This document shows positions 53,120 through 64,000 of a stretch of 64,000 bases of DNA, in pieces (position 1 is the stretch's first letter; every line of letters begins with the position of its first letter). The notes below the pieces were generated by a model. It did no database searches and was not told the origin of the DNA. It saw only the letters and a program-made list of their open reading frames with translations. The stretch is from Nannochloropsis salina CCMP1776 (Eukaryota > Sar > Eustigmatophyceae > Eustigmatales > Monodopsidaceae). The stretch covers positions 194,884 through 258,883 of the forward strand of contig SDOX01000002.1 of the NCBI GenBank assembly GCA_004565275.1, given 5' to 3'. A program made the translations under genes and the position numbers.

Positions 53120-54289
53120 TTAGTCCTCTTTGACCAGGCCCCATCCCACCATCAAGTCATGCACGGGGTCGTAGTGGTTCTCCTCCAGTTGATACTTCTC
53201 CCATTCGCGATCCAAATGTTGCCCCGTCACGTCCAGCTCAGCGACTTGAGTCAAAAAACTATCCTTGAATAAGCCGGCTTTCGCGTATGGATCGTTCTCG
53301 ATAAAGTCTCCCGCTTCCTCCAAGTTTTCCGCGTTGAAAATGACCAGCGACCCCACCGGACTACCCTCCTCAGCATCGAGGCTGAACAAGGGACCTGCGG
53401 TCACGATGCGCTTCGACTTCCGCATATAGGCGAGATGAGCCTCGCGAGTCTGCATGCGCACGGGCAGCGCCCCCTCCTTGTCCAACCCAATCAGCGCGAA
53501 TTGCAGACGCGGGGCGTAGAGCAGGTCGGGCTCCTTCAAAGGCCTCCAGCTATACCCCGTCAGGCTCTTGTACACGCCCAATTTCTTGTACGGATCCAGC
53601 TCCACGAAAGCTTTGACCAACGAGGGCGAAGAGGCGTTCATACCGAAAAGATTACCCCTGTTCCCCTGGAGGTCGTCTCGGACCAAGGCGTAGTCCCACC
53701 ATACACTCACAGGGCTCCGCTCATCCAAGTATGACCGCCGCGCCCATGCCAAATGCAAATAGCAGTTGGGAAGCCTTTGTTCGTGAAACACTTCGTCGCC
53801 GTCCTTGTCGAGGCCGACGGCAACATATCGCGTGTCGGTCACATCCCAGTGCTCGATATCGTCAACTGGAGGAGGAACGTAATACTCCATCTTTGAAGGC
53901 CGAAACATTTCGGGGTCCATCTCTTCAACTTCCTCGAACCGCTTCTCATCACGCAGCTCATCCAAATTGAACCGTTCAAAATCCGCATCTGAGTCACCTT
54001 TCCGCCGCCGCCGCGCATGGAGGACAACAGGGCTCGATATGGACGGGCGAGTTGAACTTTGTCCCCCAGGAGTCATGGCACCAACGCTGCCTCTTATCCG
54101 CCCCGCATTAAGCAAGGGAAAGGTATTGAAATGAAACGAAAAGACAGGGGAGAGGATATCTAGGAGAAGGAAGGAGCCAAAAAGCAGGGTAGCACAATGG
54201 CGGTGCCTACTTGATGCTGCTGGTAGTGGGTGGAAGGCCTTCGTACTCCGCATCGACGTACGATGAAAGAGGCAGGACTTTAAAGCCAT
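53120..54289 (-). CDS. YCII-domain protein with organelle leader, probably two tandem YCII-like domains
   Basis: The 389-residue frame begins at an ATG at 54289. A hydrophobic segment (about residues 33-50, LLFGSFLLLDILSPVFS) is followed by FHF, which resembles a heterokont plastid signal with Phe after the cleavage site. The C-terminal region (about 285-365) matches the YCII fold: HLAYMRKSKRIVTAGPLF, GSLVIFNAENLEEAGDFI, NDPYAKAGLFKDSFLTQ. An earlier segment (about 175-250; YALVRDDLQGNRGNLFG, SLVKAFVELDPYKKLGVY) looks like a second, divergent copy. YCII proteins are small ferredoxin-like proteins of mostly unknown function, some acting as dechlorinases. The family call is good; targeting and role are inferred. 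It shares a 262-bp upstream region with the next gene. Confidence 0.82.
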   Translation of the reverse strand: MALKSCLFHRTSMRSTKAFHPLPAASSRHRHCATLLFGSFLLLDILSPVFSFHFNTFPLLNAGRIRGSVGAMTPGGQSSTRPSISSPVVLHARRRRKGDSDADFERFNLDELRDEKRFEEVEEMDPEMFRPSKMEYYVPPPVDDIEHWDVTDTRYVAVGLDKDGDEVFHEQRLPNCYLHLAWARRSYLDERSPVSVWWDYALVRDDLQGNRGNLFGMNASSPSLVKAFVELDPYKKLGVYKSLTGYSWRPLKEPDLLYAPRLQFALIGLDKEGALPVRMQTREAHLAYMRKSKRIVTAGPLFSLDAEEGSPVGSLVIFNAENLEEAGDFIENDPYAKAGLFKDSFLTQVAELDVTGQHLDREWEKYQLEENHYDPVHDLMVGWGLVKED

Positions 54290-54551
54290 CTCTCGCCTAT
54301 ATCGGTGTAACAAAGATATCGGTCACAACGTGAATTTTCTGTGCGGACCGAGGCGCCAAAAGGAGCCCAAACATGCCATTTAATGGACGATAACCAACGG
54401 AGAAGGCTTCTGGCTGATGCTCGCTGAGGCTCAAGGGGAGGGCTCCCGTGTTCTTGAAATGCCAACACGCATGCCTGTTCTGCCAGGCAAACCGACGCTC
54501 ACTGCTTTATCCGCGGACGCACGCACGCTCAGGCGACTTTTTTGAAGGGAA
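54290..54551. promoter_or_regulatory. Compact divergent promoter, YCII gene / secreted protein gene
   Basis: Only 262 bp separates the two ATG codons, so this must contain both promoters and 5' UTRs. No named element is identifiable. Confidence 0.5.
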
Positions 54552-56789
54552 ATGGCTGTCCACTGGTTTGCGAAGCTCCTGCTGCGGAGGCGGCCGTCTT
54601 CATCCTTCTTTTTGTCGGCCTGCGTGATGCTTCTGGCGCTGCAGTCTTCAACTGCACTACCAGTCTCGCTTCCATCTTGGGCTACCGCGCTTCAAGAGTG
54701 TGTTTATGAACGCCAACGTCAGCTACAAGGCCAAATGCTTGGGGTTGATGACTTTGTCGCACTGCGTGATAAGGTAAGATTGTGCAGTCGACGGAACGGA
54801 ACGATATATTTCAAACTCTCCTCGTGAGAAGGTAATGTATTTATTGAAAAACACGGGATTGTGTGCAGGAGCTTTGCGTGCTGATCATCAAACACACAAA
54901 ACGTTTACTTGATGCACGTTTTCTCCGATTTCCCCCCCCCCTAGAATGTTCAACATTGTCTTAATATACGTTCCTTTTCTTGCTGGTCCCTTTTCCAAAA
55001 TATTCAGCTCATCTCAGAAATCCTGCTTTGGGGAAAAACCACGCCCGAAGTGATGCAGACTCAATTAGCCTACCCATATTTTGCCTTCCTGCCCAATCTC
55101 AAGGGCATAATTAGTACGACATCTGCCCCATCCATGGAGCCCGCCATTTCCCCTACCATGTCGCCGGGCATGGACGGAGCATCCGGGCGCAGCGTGCACG
55201 GAGAAGAAGCTAGTACAAGTACTGGCACGAACTGGACACATCCTGTATCTCTGCGAGTCCAGGGGGGCTGCTTTGAATCTACGGCCTTCAGGTATCATGC
55301 CGGGACCCGACAAGTGGAAATTGATGCGGGTCGCCCCTCCTCCCCCGGGTGCAGTGATTTCTACATGCTGGCTACGACTAGTTCCTTCCACCTCGAGCAC
55401 GTGACAAGACGGGGCCGGTACTTGGTCGAATGGCCCTTGCCCGCCGATCAATCTGACGCAGAGCGTTGGGACGAGGCGGCGAAAGGCATCCGAGTCTTCC
55501 TGTTCGCCACGACGGTGGAGGAAACCTGGCAGAGCGTTTTCCAGACGGCGGCTTTATTCGAGCCCGTGTTGACCCAAGGCGTGAGTGAGAGGGCAGCGGC
55601 ACGCAACGCCAAGTTTTTGAAGGACTACGCGGGCTTCGTCTTTGAAAAATTAGAGTCAAATGGGCCCGCGGAGGAGGAGGAGGTATCTGTGCAGGTGGAG
55701 AGGCGGAGAATGCTGGAGGATGACGAAGGCACACACAAAGTACCTTTGCGGCTCCGGACAAGAGAGGCCGAGGCGCCCACTTCTCCCCTTTTGGCCGTCC
55801 CCTTGCGCGGGTTCGGTCAGGGCAGGGCGACCGTCATCGAGGAGTCGGAGGTGGGGAACGGCGATTTGTTTGGTGTCCTGCGCATGGACGGTCTGGACCC
55901 TATGCTGGCTTGGGGTATGGGAGCAACCACTGGGCACATGACCACGGCCCTGTGGATGGCGACAGGGGATGGGGACGTGGGAGAAGAAGCCTTGTACATA
56001 GTGGAGAGCCAGGTCAAGAGCAGTTATTGGCCACAAAACAATGTCCAGCGGACGCCGTTTCGGCAGTGGATGCAGTGGGCGGACGCCGCGGGATACAACG
56101 TGCTGTACGTGCCTTTGAGCGACGAGGCTCGGGCCGCCTTCGACGTGGAGAAAGCCCGGGCCTGGTTCCAAGAGATGGAGGGACTGGCCTATGGCTACCA
56201 CTCCCTTCTCTGGGGATGGGTGGACACGGAGCGAGAGAACTACCCCTGCCTTCCCCCCGACTTTGACCGGTGTCTGGAGTGGGCCTTTTTGGAGGTGGCC
56301 TTCGCCCTGATCGACAGGCACGTCCCGGCCATCGCCACCTTGCTCTGGAGCGAGGCATTCAATAAGCGGGTGGGAACGGAGGGACTTACCACGTCCGAGG
56401 TATGGATGCGGGCGAACCTGTCCCTGTCCCTGCCCTCCTCAGCGGTGCCGGGCATAGTGGAGGAGGACGTGTGGTTGTACCACACGTCACGGGAGAGGAG
56501 GGAGGGAGGGAGGGAGGAAGTCTTGGGGCGGGCCATGGTGTGCTGTGTCTTTGTGTGTGGGATCTGGAAGGCGGCCGGGTTGTTTGGGGAGGCGTCGGAG
56601 GAGATTAACTGCGGAGAACTGACCAATGCCGACGACGTGATGCTGGCGCTCTTTCGCGGGGACATGTGGCAGATATTGGGGAAGTGGAAGATGTTTCTGC
56701 CGTCGTTTAATTTCAAAAAGCCGTTTCCTCACATGGACGAGAAATGCCCGAGTTTGGGCCCGGCGTATCAACAGCCTGTGGACTGCTAG
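54552..56789 (+). CDS. Secreted conserved protein, possible permuted papain-like (NlpC/P60-type) hydrolase (two exons)
   Basis: Exons 54552-54773 and 55008-56789 join in phase 0 (donor GTAAGA, acceptor TATTCAG) for 667 residues. The start is a signal peptide (basic RRRPSSS, then FFLSACVMLLALQSSTA). A lectin-like or stalk region follows (about residues 110-190). The core (about 365-640) has DPMLAWGMGATTGHMTTALW, YIVESQVKSSYWPQNNVQRT, YGYHSLLWGWVDTERENYP and, late, VCCVFVCGIWKAAGLFG. A His in a GHxTxALW block before a Cys followed by a hydrophobic helix is the order found in circularly permuted papain/NlpC-P60 enzymes, so peptidase, amidase or acyltransferase chemistry is possible. I recognise the block pattern from uncharacterised eukaryotic proteins only; function is not known. 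Confidence 0.8.
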
Positions 56790-57255
56790 ACGAGTGAAAA
56801 AGGCTAGCGAGCCATGGAGCCAAGCTGTGTACATATCTACAGAAAATATTTCTTGACAGAGCATAAGGTTAACTGGATGGAGAGAGCAGAGAACCATGAA
56901 TGATCCGCTTGAGGGCCGATCAAAGCAAAATTTGACAATGCTTTCAGACGTGAGTCTCGCTTGATCTTATTCTTTCCCGCTTCTCTTTAACATAAAATTA
57001 CACTGACTATTCTTTCCTCTTTACGTACCTCCACCTTCAACCTTTTTCTTGCTCTTTTTACTTTCTGATTTCTGTTTCCACGCTTATCCACACGAACGGA
57101 CGCTCGCTTGCCGGTGTACTTCTCCCAATAGTTTCCGTCTGGTACGTCGGAGACACAGTTTCTCCTGTCCGTGCATGTGTCTTGGGCTATCCCCCAAGTG
57201 CCTCGCCCGTTCCGTTGACGTCCTTGTTTCTTGCTTTCTCACTCCTGTTCCTGCA
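56790..57255. other. Convergent 3' intergenic region, secreted protein gene / NUF2
   Basis: 466 bp between two 3' ends. Open frames on the plus strand run into the NUF2 antisense and are not supported. No repeat or RNA gene. Confidence 0.5.
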
Positions 57256-58957
57256 TCAAAGCACAGGTTTCGACCCCTCCTTCCTGGCCGCCGCCGCCAC
57301 CATGGACAGCCTGCTCAAAATGGGCGTGCTACTGGCCGCGGAGGGCAATGGTGCATTTGTCGTGTCCCCCAACGCTTCCCGGAGACCTTGCTGATGCTCT
57401 GCAACCGTTTCACTCAAGCTTTTCAAGGCTTCGACCATCTCTGCGCACCGCGCCGCGTTCTCCTGCTTTTCTCCCTCCACCTCCGCAGTCACGCGCGCTA
57501 CATCTGCCTCCGACTCATCTGCCGCCTGTTGATGGGCGCGCCGGACCTTCTCCACAGCCAAAAGCTGTGTCTGCGCTTCCTTGCCTGCCACTTCCAGGGC
57601 CTCGTCTTTGGCCTTGCCCGATTTCCGCAGATGGGTCCACCGGTCCTCGAACCTGGACGCCTGTCGCTTCAAGTTCTCCATTTCCTGTGCAGCTTCTAAA
57701 ACCCTTTGCCGGTTACCCTGCACATTCTTGGTCGCGTCTTTCAGCTCCTTGCTCGCCAGTTTCACCTTCGCCATCTCCCCTTCGATCTCCTCCAGGGCCT
57801 TGATGGCCTTCCCAACCTCCTTCTCCCCCTTCTGGACCGCTTGTACCCGCAGATGCATTTCGCGGGCGTCCCGCTCCGTCGCCAGCCCTTCCTTTTTCTC
57901 CGTCTCCACTTCTTCTGCGGCGCTGGCCAATTCGCGCCGGACCCTTTCGGGACTCCGCACGATCTGCCCCCGCGTTTTCTCGCGTTCCTCGATCCCTGAT
58001 TCCAGGGCCGAGCTGGCCTTCCCAATGCTCTCTTTCAGATCCTGACTCTGTTTTTTCAACTCGGCCCCCTGAGCACGAATCTCGGCCTGGCGCTTGTTTA
58101 ATTGCTCCAGTTCCGCCTCCGCCACTTCGCACGCTTGTTCCAACCCTTCCATTTCCTCCCTCTCGGCCGCGGCCTGCTCCCGCAAGACGCCCAGCTCTTT
58201 CGCCACACCCACTTCCTCGTCCTGCAACCGCTTCAGGTTGTCCAAAAGTTCATCCCTTTTGACTGCAAGCTCTGAATACATGACCAAACGTTCTTCCCGA
58301 AATTTGGCGAAGTTGATGATGGCACTCAAATGCCGTCTGACCCTCTTAGGTTCGGGAGACAGCAAGTCTTTCATACTGAAGTCATGTACACCGCAAACAG
58401 TCATCATCTTTGTGCACGCCCGGAAGAATGCGAGCTCGGGAATAGACTCTTCGTGCAGCTCCGGGTAGTTAAGCGCGTTGATGCCACTGAAGGCCGGCTG
58501 GCTCATTTCTTCTTTGGTGATGCCTAAGGGATGCATTAACATCGAAGGCGATTGGAAGAAGAAACTTTAGGATGAGATCCAGCGTGTAGCCAATAAACAG
58601 AGCTGTTCTGAGCACAAAAGCAAGGCGACAGACAGAATTATGCACTGGAATTGGATTGGGGAAACAAGGTGGAATGGCAATCGTCCCGGTTCTCGCACCT
58701 GTGCAAATCTCCACCAAATACTCATAAGCCCGTCGAATGGCGTCACGATGCTTATCTGCCTCATTGATCTCCGCCTCCGTCAACCGCACCTGCAGCTCAT
58801 GCATGCATTGCAGAATGTCGGGCGTCTTGAGGATAGGAAAGGAGAAGGCCTGTACTGACTGTTGCCGGCCGCCGAGACTGGCGCGAGGACCCATGCTAGG
58901 GCGTGGCCCCATGGACGCACGTGGTCCAAGACTCTGACGGGAGTCGTTCCAACTCAT
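57256..58957 (-). CDS. NUF2: Kinetochore protein NUF2 (two exons)
   Basis: Exons 58957-58699 and 58523-57256 join in phase (donor GTGCGA, acceptor CATCCCTTAG), giving EYLVEICTG + ITKEEM and 508 residues. An N-terminal disordered tail (SMGPRPSMGPRASLGG) precedes the CH-like domain: FSFPILKTPDILQCMHELQV, then CGVHDFSMKDLLSPEPKRV and RRHLSAIINFAKFREERL, the NUF2 signature. The remainder is a long coiled coil, with IVRSPERVRRELASA matching the IVDSPEKL segment of animal NUF2. NUF2 pairs with NDC80 in the Ndc80 complex, which couples kinetochores to microtubules in mitosis. The tail is unusual for NUF2 and recalls the Ser/Pro tail of NDC80. The gene lies directly downstream of the PH-MAPK gene on the same strand. 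Confidence 0.92.
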
Positions 58958-59870
58958 GCCAACTTTTGATGCACGGTCGTGCTAGGTGGAAAAACGTGCA
59001 TGTGCGACATAAAGGAGTGAGTTCGGGGCATGAGTGAAAAGTTAAGGAGAACGATGATGAGGTTGAAAGTCCGAAGTTCCAAAAGAATGGTCCTTCTACC
59101 GCGAAAGTCAACTATAAAGGAAGTCCGTTGCATAACATTGCATTGATGACATTAAAAGGCGCGAGTGAGCTTGCAATGTGAGTAGAAATGACGCGCAAAA
59201 AGCCTTGCAGAGCACGGCCAGGCACACATTTCCAGTTCCCGCCTTCTTGCAGCTTGCCTGCCTTCCTATCGATTTTAGGCTTTCCGAGCACCAAAGACAG
59301 CAACCACGACGCGTTCACAGTGGTTATCCAACTGCTGACTACGCATGCGATATATCACCGCACGCATCGCCTCGTCTTGGTGTGCACAACGCGCGCAAGA
59401 AAGAGGCAACCCAGCCTCTCTCTGGACGCTGTCTCTCAGCGACCTTGACCTTTTTCTGGCGATAACCTGGTTATCCCAACCACCTGGCCCCCCGATAGTC
59501 ACTAACCCCGAGTCCTTGATATTCTCGTCGACTTGAACATCGTTGCGCAATGTTATTGATGTAAAAGAGGATGGGTGGCTTATTGATTGTCAATTTGGAC
59601 CTTATCTTCAGGCTATGATCGAGCTGGTAGCTACACCAACGGGCATGGGCCGATGTGGGCTGTGCGCAGAACGACTACTTTTGCTTCGACCAACATTGCT
59701 CTTCGTGCGTGAAAGCAACAGGTCAGCAGGCTGCCATTAAATAAATTAAAACGTGAAGTCTCACGTCCAGAAGCTCATCGTGCAACACCAAAGGTTTAAA
59801 TTCTCATTCTCCATATCATGTTTTTCACAGCTTCTCCCCTTCCATTGAACGTTGTGTCAAGGAACTACCT
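58958..59870. other. Intergenic region between NUF2 and the PH-MAPK gene
   Basis: 910 bp containing the NUF2 promoter and the 3' UTR of the kinase gene. Short open frames show no motif. An E2F-like TTCCCGCC lies at 59236-59243. Confidence 0.4.
59236..59243 (+). promoter_or_regulatory. E2F-like site upstream of NUF2
   Basis: TTCCCGCC fits the E2F consensus TTTSSCGC-type core in an intergenic position about 280 bp before the NUF2 ATG. NUF2 is a mitotic gene and an atypical E2F is encoded in this window. A single eight-base match can arise by chance. Confidence 0.25.
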
Positions 59871-62890
<3,020 letters not shown>

Positions 62891-63672
62891 CGCGCTTATG
62901 TCACTGACAGTTTGACACCGTCGTCCCCACCGACTCAGTCGTGAATACTTTATAATCTGTAATTCAGTGTGGCGCCATGTGCAGTCTTTGCACCCGGGTC
63001 TCCCTGTGCAACGGTGATGCTGCTTTTTCCTTTCTCAAGAGGGGCAGCCAAACGAGCCTTGCGGTATGTGTTTAGACACTATTGAATGCACCAACTTATG
63101 CAAAAAATGATCCAACGCCTGCTTATACTCCTGGATGGAGAAAAAATGTGGTGGGGGATGAGAAGCGGTCGGTGTGAGGGAGATAAGGGGGAGGAAGCCG
63201 CACGGTAAAGATAATCAACTTGGAAGGGAGGAGCTTCAGGCAGCAGGCGAAGACGAAACAGTGGGCACATGACCTTTGACTAGCACCACGCCTTGACAGT
63301 CCAGGAATAGCCCATCCATATTGTGCCACCACATTTATCATGCAGAGTGCATTTTTCTCCCGTCCGTACGCGTGTATCTGGTTCCTGTCTCTGTTGTGGC
63401 CTGAGAGTGGCACCTCGCGTCACCCCCTCCGTGATGTCTCTAGGGTTGGAAAGGCTTGCTAGCAAAAAAAAATCTCACCCAAACCTCTCAATGCCTCTCT
63501 TTGAGGGGCTTATACATCTCATTTTACAAAAATCATGCTCTGAAGCATTTTTAGTGCTGGATACCACGTTGTCTACTCATGTCCGCGTGATTTACCTGAC
63601 GGATGCGGGTTTCTCATGACTATCTCTACAGGAGGGAGGCAGAGGAGGTCTGCATTTAATACGGCCGCGGGG
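62891..63672. other. Divergent upstream region, PH-MAPK / RTRAF homologue
   Basis: 780 bp between two divergent ATG codons. No supported ORF. Promoters and 5' UTRs of both genes are expected; an ACTATCTCTACAG acceptor-like site at about 63630 may end a 5' UTR intron of the next gene. Confidence 0.4.
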
Positions 63673-64000
63673 ATGGCTTTATCCAGCATGAAACCGAAAA
63701 ATGCATGTCTCTTTCGGCTTTTAGATGCCTTGGAATATCCAGCATTATCTACGTTCTCTCTTGATGGTAGGTACACGCGCCTATCCATGCATATATCTGT
63801 GTACTTTGTCTAAGCCCGTTCCCTCATCACCGGTATTTCGGGACGTACGTCAAGCTGAAAGCGTATCGCGTTGTGCATTGAAATAATTCAATATCTCACA
63901 GACCCAAATCAAGTATGCAAGGCCGTGGGGTACATTGAAGATCGCAAAATACGACTTTACGACATTGAAGATCGCAAACCTCTACGCACGCCTGGTCAAG
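63673..64000 (+). CDS. RTRAF (CLE7/C14orf166) homologue, first two exons, cut by window end
   Basis: Exon 1 (63673-63766) starts MALSSMKPKNACLFRLLDAL and ends at donor GTAGGT. Exon 2 begins at 63902 after ATATCTCACAG and runs off the window; phase 1 matches. The join gives FRLLDALEYPALSTFSLD + DPNQVCKAVGYIEDRKIRLY, then DIEDRKPLR. This follows the start of human RTRAF (LTALDY..., WLEDQKIRHYKIEDRGNLR). RTRAF binds RNA polymerase II and the tRNA-ligase complex in the nucleus and shuttles RNA. Only about 64 residues are visible, but the IEDxKIRxYxIEDR block is characteristic. Upstream in-frame sequence before the ATG is open and may extend the start. Confidence 0.8.

Overview
This is a gene-dense eukaryotic nuclear segment. 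Short spliceosomal introns (about 80-630 bp, GT-AG) interrupt many of the genes, G+C is moderately high, and the gene set is typical of a nucleus (RPB2, NUF2, importin, MAP kinase, an E2F, a SET-domain protein). The GTP cyclohydrolase II has a signal peptide directly followed by Phe, the hallmark of plastid import through a secondary (heterokont) plastid. With the compact, alternating-strand layout this points to a photosynthetic stramenopile, most likely a eustigmatophyte such as Nannochloropsis/Microchloropsis. That identification is inference; no rRNA or organelle marker is present.

Layout, left to right. 0-13 kb: 5' part of an AWS-SET histone methyltransferase (-, cut by the window edge), thiamin pyrophosphokinase (+), a LACTB-like serine hydrolase (-), UDP-sugar pyrophosphorylase (+), an importin-5-like karyopherin (+). 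13-23 kb: a small NDUFA4/B12D-like membrane protein (-), a GTP cyclohydrolase II fused to a decayed DHBP-synthase domain (+), RPB2 (-), an ABITRAM/Simiate homologue (+). 24-37 kb: a 2534-residue EP400/EAF1-like protein with HSA, SNF2-like and SANT regions but a decayed ATPase (+), an unknown 187-residue protein (+), and an atypical E2F with two DNA-binding domains (-) that contains a 100-N gap. 37-49 kb: an unknown protein (+), cyclin T/K-like (-), phytanoyl-CoA-dioxygenase-like (+), beta carbonic anhydrase (-), TMEM267 homologue (+, frame break in a C10 run), ADCK2-like kinase (-). 51-64 kb: pepsin-like protease (+), YCII-domain protein (-), secreted possible permuted-papain protein (+), NUF2 (-), a PH-domain MAP kinase (-), and the first exons of an RTRAF (CLE/C14orf166) homologue (+, cut by the window edge).

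Neighbours mostly alternate strand, so nearly every upstream region is shared by a divergent pair and nearly every downstream region is convergent. Several genes act in Pol II transcription or chromatin (SET, RPB2, EP400-like, cyclin T/K-like, E2F, RTRAF, ABITRAM), but nothing in the sequence shows that they are co-regulated. No rRNA, tRNA, CRISPR array, provirus or intact transposon was recognised. The most unusual items are the inverted RibA-RibB fusion with a dead RibB half, the EP400-like protein with decayed ATPase motifs, and the PH-MAPK fusion. Exon junctions were deduced by eye from frame, splice consensus and family similarity, without transcript data.
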